From assembly GCA_018657375.1 (NCBI GenBank), contig JABHXI010000104.1:1-5837 (forward strand): a stretch of 5,837 nucleotides of DNA, read 5' to 3'. Origin of the DNA: Candidatus Nitrosopumilus sp. (GTDB taxonomy: Archaea; Thermoproteota; Nitrososphaeria; Nitrososphaerales; Nitrosopumilaceae). The notes beneath the pieces are model-generated. The model saw only the letters and a program-made list of their open reading frames with translations. It had not been told where the DNA came from and did not search any database. Positions within the stretch are counted from its first letter, which is position 1. Every line of letters begins with the position of its first letter. Positions 1 through 5,238 of this stretch are shown piece after piece. The translations under genes and the position numbers were made by a program.

Positions 1-400
1 GTGCATCAAAAACAACATACCCAGTTTCTTTTGGAAAACTGGTGTACGTTCCATATGTAATTGAATGCTCACCGCCTAAAATGAAAAGTTGACGCTGTTT
101 AGCAACGAGTTCAGGGGTAATTTTTTTCAGCATGTCAATCATTTCAGATGCAACAACGGTATGACGAGTATTTCCCAAATCTTCAATGTTCACAGTTTCT
201 AAATCAATTCCAAGTTCAGGGTGAAAAATTTCAATATTGTTAAAGGAGTCTCTAATTGCATCAGCGCCAAACCTGCAACCAGGTTTGTATGAATGAGTGG
301 AATCAAAAGGTACGCCAAAAATAGTAGCGTCAGGCTCACCGCCTTCCTCAGATCCAGTGATTAGCGGGTTGTTGTTCATGTATAAATCAAGAAAACTCAT
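1..400 (-). CDS. speB: Agmatinase / ureohydrolase family protein, N-terminal part (cut by window edge)
   Basis: The first 133 codons read from the ATG at 398-400 toward base 1; the rest lies outside. Visible family motifs are GVPFD (residues 29-33), PGCRFGADAIR (40-50), the first metal-ligand motif GGEHSIT (109-115, His112) and the beginning of the DAHxD motif (FDA at 131-133). These belong to the arginase/agmatinase/formiminoglutamase family, cytosolic di-manganese hydrolases that release urea from a guanidino group; SpeB converts agmatine to putrescine. The family is usually about 290 residues, so a little under half is present. The start is 7 bases after the thrS stop, and a GGTG at 411-414 inside the last thrS codons could act as a Shine-Dalgarno site, so co-transcription with thrS is likely. 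Met8 is an alternative start. Substrate specificity (agmatine versus arginine or another guanidino compound) cannot be settled from this half; archaeal members near translation genes are usually called agmatinase. Confidence 0.88.
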   Translation of the reverse strand, partial: MSFLDLYMNNNPLITGSEEGGEPDATIFGVPFDSTHSYKPGCRFGADAIRDSFNNIEIFHPELGIDLETVNIEDLGNTRHTVVASEMIDMLKKITPELVAKQRQLFILGGEHSITYGTYTSFPKETGYVVFDA

Positions 401-407
401 AATAGAA

Positions 408-2276
408 TTACACCATTAGATTTGGACGTTTTGAGATGTGCTTTGGAAAATTCAAACCAGTGAACGGCTTATCTTTTGTTTGTTCTTTAATTTCATTTAA
501 GAAATCATCAAAGGACAATTCTCTAACATCACCTGTTTGCCTGTCACGAATACTAAGATTTTCAGAATTTGCTTCCTTCTCACCAATAACAAGAATGTAT
601 CTAATCCATTCTTTTTCCGCTTCGCGAATTCGTTTTCCAATACTTTCATTTCTGTCATCAATGTCAACACGAATAGAGTTAGTAGAAATTTTATCAGATA
701 GTTGTTCGCAGAAATTATTGAATTCGTCTTTTAGTGGAATAATTCTAACTTGTGTAGGAGATAGCCATAGTGGAAGTTGAGGTTTGCGGCCTTCATGTGA
801 ATCAGTTGCAGCTTTTTCCAATAATGCATAAATGATCCTCTCAATAGCACCACTAGGAGAATTGTGTAAAATTATCGGATGCTTTTTCTCATTATTTTCG
901 TCAATAAACTCAATTCCGTATCTATCCCCATTTTCAACATCAATTTGATCAGTTGAAAGTGCAGATGCCTTTCCAAGATTATCAATGAAATTAAATTCCC
1001 ACTTTAAAACAAAATAAAAGAATTTTTCAGTCCACATTTCAACTAAGACAGGTTTTCCATTCTTTTTTACTAATTCTTCAATTGAAGATTTATTTTCATT
1101 GTAGAAATCTTCAGTAAATCTAATTGCCATCTCATAGTCGGATTTTTTAATTCCAAGATTACTTAGAACACTTTGAGACAAATCAAATCTTATTTTTATT
1201 TCATCAATTGCCTGGGTCATGGTAGCACAAAATGCATGGCAATCAGGCATAGTGAATGCTCGAAGTCTTCTCAATCCCACAAGTTCGCCAGATTGTTCGC
1301 GTCTAAAGCTGTATCTGGTAAGTTCATAGAGTTTGTAAGGCAAGTTCTTGAAAGACATTTGGAAATGATTGGCCATTAGGAATTGTCCAAAACATGCAGC
1401 AAATCTTAAAAATAATTTTTTTCCGTCAGAGTCAATATTGTATTGTCTTGCAGGAAAACGATTGAAATAACTAACCATGCTCGGGTGTTCAGAATCATAC
1501 ATGATTGGGGTTTCAACCTCATAGCCGCCATATTCTTTGACTCTGTCAGTGACGTATCTCTCAATTAGAGATTTGATCAAACGACCGTTTGGGAAAAATC
1601 TCATGTTGCCCGAATCAGAAGCAGGTTCATAATCAGCAATGCCCATTTTTTTCATTAGTGCGACATGTGGAGGAGGTTGATCAACCTGGCGTTGTTTTGC
1701 AGCTTCATACTTTGCTAAAATTTCTAATTTTGGATATTTTGAAAAATTGAAATCGGCAATATTAGAAAGAGTTCCATCAGGAGACATGATTTTCCAAATT
1801 GAGCGAATTTTAGATTCACCTTCCAATGCATCAGATGTTAATTCAGAGTCAGGGGTAGTTTTTTTGGTATTTTTTGTTACAACTTTTGAACTTTCAGCTA
1901 ACGGATGTCCTTTAACTTGTAATTTGTAAGATTTTGTCCAACCAAATGGGGAATGTGAAACTTCTAATTCAGATGCACTAGATTCCATTTCTTTTAGCAA
2001 TGAAATAGCAACAGAAGGTTTTGCTAAATTGGAACTAAGATGAGCGTAAGGATATAGCAATAATTTTTTACAACCGATTTTTTCCATGGAATTTTTTATT
2101 TGAGAGATGGCGTCTTGAGCTACACTGGAATCATCACCATCCTCCATTGCTACAAAAACAACCACCAATTCTTCTAATTTTTGAGTTTGAGGGTTGTCGA
2201 TATCTTCTGCACTTTTAATCTCTTTTTTTGTAGGAGTGTATTCTATGCTGTCACAGTGTAGTTGTAGAATTCTCAT
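408..2276 (-). CDS. thrS: Threonine--tRNA ligase, archaeal type with N-terminal editing domain
   Basis: Charges tRNA-Thr with threonine in the cytosol. It has 622 residues, as expected for the full archaeal form. Residues 1 to about 130 match the archaeal D-aminoacyl-tRNA deacylase-like editing domain, with YPYAHLSS (75-82), FGWTKSYKLQ (111-120) and KGHPLAE (122-128); this domain removes mischarged serine. A linker follows, then the class II catalytic core from about 203: PHVALMKKMGIADYEPASDS, the motif 2 region ELTRYSFRRE (318-327) and the motif 3 arginine in GAIERIIYALLE (476-487). The three zinc ligands of bacterial ThrRS correspond to Cys295 (FAACFGQF), His347 (MPDCHAFC) and His471 (IILHNS). 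The anticodon-binding domain starts near LPLWLSPTQV (501-510). The ATG at 2274-2276 begins the conserved MRILQLHCD and sits 26 bases from a TATA-like box, so a leaderless mRNA is likely. speB follows 7 bases downstream. No truncation or frameshift is seen. Confidence 0.97.
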   Translation of the reverse strand: MRILQLHCDSIEYTPTKKEIKSAEDIDNPQTQKLEELVVVFVAMEDGDDSSVAQDAISQIKNSMEKIGCKKLLLYPYAHLSSNLAKPSVAISLLKEMESSASELEVSHSPFGWTKSYKLQVKGHPLAESSKVVTKNTKKTTPDSELTSDALEGESKIRSIWKIMSPDGTLSNIADFNFSKYPKLEILAKYEAAKQRQVDQPPPHVALMKKMGIADYEPASDSGNMRFFPNGRLIKSLIERYVTDRVKEYGGYEVETPIMYDSEHPSMVSYFNRFPARQYNIDSDGKKLFLRFAACFGQFLMANHFQMSFKNLPYKLYELTRYSFRREQSGELVGLRRLRAFTMPDCHAFCATMTQAIDEIKIRFDLSQSVLSNLGIKKSDYEMAIRFTEDFYNENKSSIEELVKKNGKPVLVEMWTEKFFYFVLKWEFNFIDNLGKASALSTDQIDVENGDRYGIEFIDENNEKKHPIILHNSPSGAIERIIYALLEKAATDSHEGRKPQLPLWLSPTQVRIIPLKDEFNNFCEQLSDKISTNSIRVDIDDRNESIGKRIREAEKEWIRYILVIGEKEANSENLSIRDRQTGDVRELSFDDFLNEIKEQTKDKPFTGLNFPKHISKRPNLMV

Positions 2277-2298
2277 GACTAAAATCCAACAGTGTTAG

Positions 2299-2305
2299 TT
2301 TAAAA
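2299..2305 (-). promoter_or_regulatory. Probable TATA box of thrS
   Basis: On the minus strand the sequence is TTTTAAA, centred 26 bases upstream of the first base of the thrS ATG (2276). That is the archaeal TATA-to-start distance, so transcription would begin at or next to the ATG. Inferred from position and composition only. Confidence 0.5.
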
Positions 2306-2325
2306 TCCTTAGTATTGACTAAGGA
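2306..2325. repeat. Perfect 8-bp inverted repeat between the glycosylase gene and thrS
   Basis: TCCTTAGT (2306-2313) and ACTAAGGA (2318-2325) flank a 4-base loop, ATTG. On the minus strand it lies 22-41 bases past the glycosylase stop codon and is followed directly by TTTT, which fits a hairpin-plus-U-tract terminator for that gene. The same position abuts the thrS TATA box where TFB would contact BRE, so it could equally be an operator for thrS. The two readings are not exclusive. Confidence 0.6.
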
Positions 2326-2347
2326 ATCAACCCCGCATATGCCTAAA

Positions 2348-2950
2348 TCAAACAAATTGAAAATTCTTTACTCCTCGCCAAATATACCAGGTACCCATTG
2401 TTCTATACGGAATCCAATTATTCGTAATTTTGAGTATTTCCTCAGTAGAAGGATTTTCCAAATTATATAATTTCTTTATTCCGTTTATCAAACCCAAATC
2501 ACCTAAAGGAAATACATCCATCCTGCCCAATGCAAATATCAAATACATTTCTGCAGTCCACCTGCCGATTCCACGAACTTTTGTTAACTCAGAAATAACA
2601 TTTTCGTTAGACATTTTTTTAAAAATTTTAAAATCTAATTTTTTATCTACAATCATTTTGGATAAATCAAAAATATATTCTGCTTTCATTCTAGATAGCC
2701 CTATAGATTTTATTTCATCTTTAGATAATTTGATAATATCAGAAGGTAGAGGGTATTTTTTTCCAAATAAATTTTTAAATTTTAAGGATATCGCCTTTCC
2801 AGCAGCATCGGATATTTGTTGGGTGATAATTGCTTCAACTAAGGCTTCAAAAGGATTAGAGATAATTCGAACATTGTATTCACCAACAGATGAGATAATT
2901 TTTTTTAATTTTTTGTCTTTGTTTAATACAAGTAATGCTGCATTATCCAC
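2348..2950 (-). CDS. AlkA-type DNA-3-methyladenine glycosylase (HhH-GPD superfamily)
   Basis: Base-excision repair enzyme that removes alkylated purines such as 3-methyladenine. It has 200 residues, typical of the compact archaeal/yeast-Mag1 form without the extra N-terminal domain of E. coli AlkA. Visible motifs: AIITQQIS (40-47), the family's conserved early helix; the helix-hairpin-helix VRGIGRWTAEMYL (125-137); and DVFPLGDLGL (145-154), in which Asp151 aligns with the catalytic aspartate of AlkA. The C-terminal WIPYRTMGTWYIWR (179-192) is also characteristic. The start is the GTG at 2948-2950: an in-frame TAA lies only two codons upstream (2954-2956) and no in-frame ATG occurs before residue 89, so a non-ATG start is required. 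A weak TATA-like AAATATGA lies 23 bases upstream. The preceding gene ends 46 bases away on the same strand, so partial co-transcription is possible. Exact lesion range is not readable from sequence; alkA is the closest familiar name. Confidence 0.92.
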   Translation of the reverse strand: MDNAALLVLNKDKKLKKIISSVGEYNVRIISNPFEALVEAIITQQISDAAGKAISLKFKNLFGKKYPLPSDIIKLSKDEIKSIGLSRMKAEYIFDLSKMIVDKKLDFKIFKKMSNENVISELTKVRGIGRWTAEMYLIFALGRMDVFPLGDLGLINGIKKLYNLENPSTEEILKITNNWIPYRTMGTWYIWRGVKNFQFV

Positions 2951-2968
2951 AAATTAAGTAAGCACTGA

Positions 2969-2976
2969 TCATATTT
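2969..2976 (-). promoter_or_regulatory. Possible TATA box of the glycosylase gene
   Basis: The minus strand reads AAATATGA, centred about 23 bases upstream of the GTG start at 2950, in the 46-base gap after the preceding gene. The match to an archaeal TATA box is weak; it suggests a gene-specific leaderless transcript in addition to any read-through. Confidence 0.3.
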
Positions 2977-2996
2977 GAGGCATTATCAAAACTAAA

Positions 2997-3335
2997 TCAA
3001 TTAGAAATTTTTTGGCGAAGAGAGATTACAGATCTAAGAATTAATGCAGATATGCCCAAATTACCAATTAGAAAGGATGAAGCCCTTGAAAGGGAATCTA
3101 CGCCACGAAATCCTTCATCATAAATCATTTCAACTGAACCTTTGTCAGTTTCAACAAAGGAAGTGATTAAGGAATAAACACCAAGTTTTTCATCTGTTTG
3201 TTCATTGTACAGACGTAATTCTACTTTAGATATAGTAAATTCATCTTGAATGAATCCACCAGCAGATAATAAAATATTCACAGAATCAGGAAGTTTCTTG
3301 ATTCGGTCAGGGTTATGCATGTCAATAATATCCAT
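2997..3335 (-). CDS. Uncharacterised 112-residue protein
   Basis: I do not recognise a family. The product begins MDIIDMHNPD with ATG at 3333-3335 (Met6 is an alternative) and ends at TGA 2997-2999. Residues 1-70 are mixed charged and hydrophobic with an alternating pattern at 33-44 and 52-61 that suggests beta strands. Residues 88-104 are strongly hydrophobic (FLIGNLGISALILRSVI) but contain an arginine and are short for a membrane span, so this may be a buried or amphipathic helix, or a single weak anchor near the C-terminus. There is no signal peptide, no cysteine and no known motif. It is read divergently from the deoxyhypusine synthase homologue and points toward the glycosylase 46 bases downstream. 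The composition and the clean, uninterrupted frame, with no better ORF on the other strand, support a real gene; a lineage-restricted small protein is the likeliest description. Confidence 0.7.
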   Translation of the reverse strand: MDIIDMHNPDRIKKLPDSVNILLSAGGFIQDEFTISKVELRLYNEQTDEKLGVYSLITSFVETDKGSVEMIYDEGFRGVDSLSRASSFLIGNLGISALILRSVISLRQKISN

Positions 3336-3357
3336 ATTAAGACACAGAGTTTTTCCT

Positions 3358-3364
3358 AGATAAG
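3358..3364 (-). promoter_or_regulatory. Possible TATA-like element of the 112-residue protein gene
   Basis: The minus strand reads CTTATCT within TTACTTATCTA, centred about 26 bases upstream of the ATG at 3335. The spacing fits a leaderless archaeal promoter but the sequence is a poor TATA match. Confidence 0.22.
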
Positions 3365-3415
3365 TAATATTTGATTAAAACTAATTGAACGTGTCAAAAA
3401 TAATAATTACACAAG

Positions 3416-3424
3416 TATTATTTA
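3416..3424 (+). promoter_or_regulatory. Probable TATA box of the deoxyhypusine synthase homologue
   Basis: TATTATTTA is centred about 27 bases upstream of the ATG at 3447, in the 111-base divergent spacer. The intervening bases are A-rich and contain no GGAGG-like site, which fits a leaderless mRNA. Confidence 0.45.
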
Positions 3425-3446
3425 CAGTTAAAAAAACAAAGTAAAA

Positions 3447-4520
3447 ATGGATCCACATCAATTTCATGGCAAAGATATACCGCACATAAAATTAGATCCA
3501 AAAATGACCATAGAAGATTTGGTGGATGTGTTTGCAAGTACAGGGTTTAACGGAAGACAGCTTGGAGAAGCTGCAAAACTATATGCTAAAATGATTGAGG
3601 AAGACACAACAATTTGTCTTACTGTGTCAGGTGCCATGACACCAGTTGGATTTGGAGGAATTATCAAGACACTCATTGAGAGAGGGTTCGTAGATTGGAT
3701 TGTAACAACAGGTGCAAATGTATATCATGAAGATCATTTTGCGTCAGGATTACCAGTAAAGCAAGGCAGTTTTGATGTAGATGACATGAAATTATTTGAA
3801 AAGGAAATTGTAAGAATTAGAGACGTCTACATAAAATTTGAGGAAACACTAGAAGCTGAGGATCAAATAATTCAAAAAATGTTTGCAAATGATTTTCAAG
3901 ACAAATCATTCACGACCGCAGAATTTTGTAATTTGCTAGGTAAAAGAAGTAAAGCGACTTCCAAACATCCAGAAAAAAGTTTTGTGGTATCAGCATACGA
4001 GTACGATGTTCCAATATACATCTCCACAATAAAAGATTCATCATTAGCATTGAATCTAGCAGTTCACAGATTAGAAAATAAAAAATATGATTTGGATTTT
4101 GTTAGAGAAATAATAGAGCAAGCAGCAATTGTATATGATTCAAAAAAATCATCAATTTTAGAATTGGGAGGAGGTGTTCCAAAAAACACAGCTCAGCAAA
4201 CAGGTCCATTGTTGGATCAAATTTTAAGAAGAAATGATGGAGGTCAAAATTATATTATACAAATTACAGATGCACGTCCAGATACAGGAGGATTATCAGG
4301 TGCAACATTACAAGAGGGAAAAAGTTGGGGTAAAATTCAAGATTCACACGAAGGGATAGTTACAGTCTATGCAGATGCAACAATCGTATTTCCAATTTTA
4401 GCACTCTATGTTCTAAGTAATCAAAAATCAAGAAAACCAAAAAGACTTTACAAAAGAATAGATAAAATGTACAATAAATTAAGTGACGATTATTTTAAAA
4501 ATCCAACTAGAGTAAAATAA
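3447..4520 (+). CDS. Deoxyhypusine synthase family protein (DHS-like clade)
   Basis: 357 residues. The family uses NAD to move the aminobutyl group of spermidine to an acceptor; in true DHS that is the lysine of initiation factor aIF5A, in relatives it is a small amine. Conserved features include SGAMTPVGFGG (61-71), DWIVTTGANVYHE (83-95), GGGVPK (241-246), SWGK (293-296) with Lys296 matching the catalytic human Lys329 and Trp294 matching Trp327, and VYADATIVFP (307-316) in the NAD site. Asp197 and Glu290 also match human pocket residues. However, aligned by hand, human Asp243, His288 and Asp316 become Leu202, Asn247 and Leu283. Together with a basic tail (residues 324-357) this resembles bacterial DHS-like proteins rather than the textbook enzyme. 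The family is certain; the reaction is not. It starts at the ATG 27 bases after a TATA-like box. It converges with the zinc-finger gene with a 3-base gap. The symbol dys/DHS is avoided because of the altered pocket. Confidence 0.93.
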   Translation: MDPHQFHGKDIPHIKLDPKMTIEDLVDVFASTGFNGRQLGEAAKLYAKMIEEDTTICLTVSGAMTPVGFGGIIKTLIERGFVDWIVTTGANVYHEDHFASGLPVKQGSFDVDDMKLFEKEIVRIRDVYIKFEETLEAEDQIIQKMFANDFQDKSFTTAEFCNLLGKRSKATSKHPEKSFVVSAYEYDVPIYISTIKDSSLALNLAVHRLENKKYDLDFVREIIEQAAIVYDSKKSSILELGGGVPKNTAQQTGPLLDQILRRNDGGQNYIIQITDARPDTGGLSGATLQEGKSWGKIQDSHEGIVTVYADATIVFPILALYVLSNQKSRKPKRLYKRIDKMYNKLSDDYFKNPTRVK

Positions 4521-4523
4521 GAA

Positions 4524-4736
4524 TTAAAATTTAGAAAATCTAGCACGTTCTAGATCTCGATCATCCTTAGATTCTTTTTTCCACTCTTTATAGTGCTCTT
4601 TACAAAGAATTGTTTTTTTGCCCTTAGAATTAACTCGTAAACCTGCATTTTCTACCTTAGCAGTATTAAGTGAACGTGCACCATCCTGATCACATCCATC
4701 GACATTGCATTGTGCACCCTTTGAAACAATACCCAT
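4524..4736 (-). CDS. Small zinc-finger-like protein, 70 residues
   Basis: The protein starts MGIVSKGAQCNVDGC and ends KDDRDLERARFSKF. Cys10 and Cys15 (CNVDGC) plus Cys45 and His48 (LCKEHYKEWKK) form a plausible C-x4-C ... C-x2-H single zinc site, followed by a highly charged, probably helical tail (46-66). Similar small archaeal proteins with a CxxxxC...CxxH core and basic tail are generally uncharacterised, so no function is assigned; nucleic-acid or ribosome binding would be an inference from charge alone. The frame is also open to a TTG at 4743-4745, which adds three residues (to give x-Tyr-Ala-Met). I prefer the ATG at 4734-4736 because a good TATA box is centred 25-26 bases upstream of it, placing the transcription start at this ATG. 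It converges with the deoxyhypusine synthase homologue (3-base gap) and diverges from S25e. Confidence 0.8.
   Translation of the reverse strand: MGIVSKGAQCNVDGCDQDGARSLNTAKVENAGLRVNSKGKKTILCKEHYKEWKKESKDDRDLERARFSKF
4613..4619 (+). terminator. Possible U-tract terminator for the deoxyhypusine synthase homologue
   Basis: Seven consecutive T residues on the plus strand, preceded by another six-T run at 4575-4580, about 55-100 bases past the gene's stop. Archaeal transcription often ends at T-runs without a hairpin. Both runs also encode lysines in the opposing zinc-finger gene, so they may be there for coding reasons. Confidence 0.3.
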
Positions 4737-4757
4737 GGCATACAATAATCAATATGT

Positions 4758-4765
4758 TATTTATA
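4758..4765 (-). promoter_or_regulatory. TATA box of the small zinc-finger gene
   Basis: The minus strand reads TATAAATA, centred 25-26 bases upstream of the ATG at 4736. This is a near-consensus archaeal TATA box at leaderless spacing, and it decides the start codon: transcription would begin about at the ATG and so exclude the upstream TTG at 4745. Confidence 0.62.
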
Positions 4766-4775
4766 CTTGAAAGGC

Positions 4776-4856
4776 ATGAAATCATTTTCAGATTGTTGTA
4801 AAAAAGAATTAAAAAAATATGTCGATGATTCGTCATTAAATTCATGGTTAAAATGA
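4776..4856 (+). CDS. Possible 26-residue small ORF in the spacer upstream of S25e
   Basis: An ATG-initiated frame ends at TGA (4854-4856), followed directly by an out-of-phase TAA. The peptide starts MKSFSDCCKKELKKYVDD and ends NSWLK: it has a Cys-Cys pair at 7-8 and a lysine-rich helical-looking stretch. Upstream there is only a weak TATA-like AATATG near 4751-4756, and no Shine-Dalgarno site. The inverted repeat at 4873-4893 could end its transcript. Frames of this length occur by chance in AT-rich spacers, so this is a candidate, not a supported gene. Confidence 0.2.
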   Translation: MKSFSDCCKKELKKYVDDSSLNSWLK

Positions 4857-4872
4857 TAAAAAATCAGATCAC

Positions 4873-4893
4873 AGCAACCCAAAGTAGGTTGCT
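4873..4893. repeat. 7-bp inverted repeat just upstream of the S25e TATA box
   Basis: AGCAACC (4873-4879) and GGTTGCT (4887-4893) pair perfectly around a 7-base loop. It is GC-richer than the surrounding spacer and ends 6 bases before the S25e TATA box, where BRE and upstream-bound regulators sit. No T-run follows immediately, so an operator is at least as likely as a terminator. Confidence 0.55.
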
Positions 4894-4899
4894 TAATCG

Positions 4900-4908
4900 T
4901 TTATAATA
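4900..4908 (+). promoter_or_regulatory. TATA box of the S25e gene
   Basis: TTTATAATA is centred 26 bases upstream of the ATG at 4930, the expected archaeal spacing for a leaderless transcript. The intervening bases are T-rich with no ribosome binding site. Confidence 0.65.
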
Positions 4909-4929
4909 GGAAAATTTTTTTCTACTTTT

Positions 4930-5238
4930 ATGGCTGGAGCAAAAAAGACAACTAACGTAACCAAGTCAAATCCAGCTAAAGACTCAAAAAAAGGTAAAAA
5001 AGACAAGGGTGAAAGTACCGGTGTAAGAAAAGCCGAAATTACGGTTATACTTAATGAACAACAAGCAATGAAAGTAATTCAAAATTCCAAAGTTGTTACA
5101 GTTCAGGATCTTGCAAGACAAACAGGAGTCAAAATATCTGCTGCAAACGCATTCTTAAAACAAGCAACAATTAACGGCACAGTAAAGAAAGTTGGCGGTT
5201 ATTCAGGACATTATTTGTATCAAGTTATTTCTTCATAA
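4930..5238 (+). CDS. rps25e: Small-subunit ribosomal protein S25e (eS25)
   Basis: 102 residues. Residues 1-34 are a lysine-rich, low-complexity tail (runs such as SKKGKKDKGE), typical of ribosomal proteins that thread into rRNA. Residues from about 36 to 99 match the S25e winged-helix domain: a helix around NEQQAMKVIQNSKVVTVQDLA (42-62), a recognition-type helix SAANAFLKQATINGTVKKV (69-87) and the closing strand GYSGHYLYQ (89-97). S25e is an archaeal/eukaryotic protein of the 40S/30S head. A stand-alone winged-helix DNA-binding protein is the alternative reading, but the length, basic tail and C-terminal GHYLYQ ending favour S25e. The ATG at 4930 lies 26 bases from a TATA box, so the mRNA is probably leaderless. 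The last 19 bases overlap the 3' end of the convergent cyclophilin-like gene. Confidence 0.85.
   Translation: MAGAKKTTNVTKSNPAKDSKKGKKDKGESTGVRKAEITVILNEQQAMKVIQNSKVVTVQDLARQTGVKISAANAFLKQATINGTVKKVGGYSGHYLYQVISS

Noticed and set aside
436..780. Plus-strand open frame of 114 codons
   Set aside because: Lies entirely antisense to the well-supported thrS coding region and shows no domain; it is a by-product of the thrS codons.
1173..1929. Two further plus-strand frames (1173-1379 and 1747-1929)
   Set aside because: Both are antisense to conserved thrS segments and have no recognisable motif.
2430..2957. Plus-strand frame of 175 codons
   Set aside because: It mirrors nearly the whole glycosylase gene, whose catalytic motifs are clear on the minus strand. 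Long antisense frames are common in such AT-rich genes.
3402..3422. AATAAT/ATTATT inverted repeat in the divergent spacer before the deoxyhypusine synthase homologue
   Set aside because: Only A and T, six bases with a nine-base loop, and overlapping the TATA-like box; expected by chance in this composition.
3464..3676. Minus-strand frame of 70 codons
   Set aside because: Antisense to the conserved N-terminal part of the deoxyhypusine synthase homologue.
4737..4929. tRNA or structured RNA gene in the largest spacer
   Set aside because: No cloverleaf, TTCRANNC T-loop motif or extended stem was found; only the 7-bp repeat at 4873-4893.
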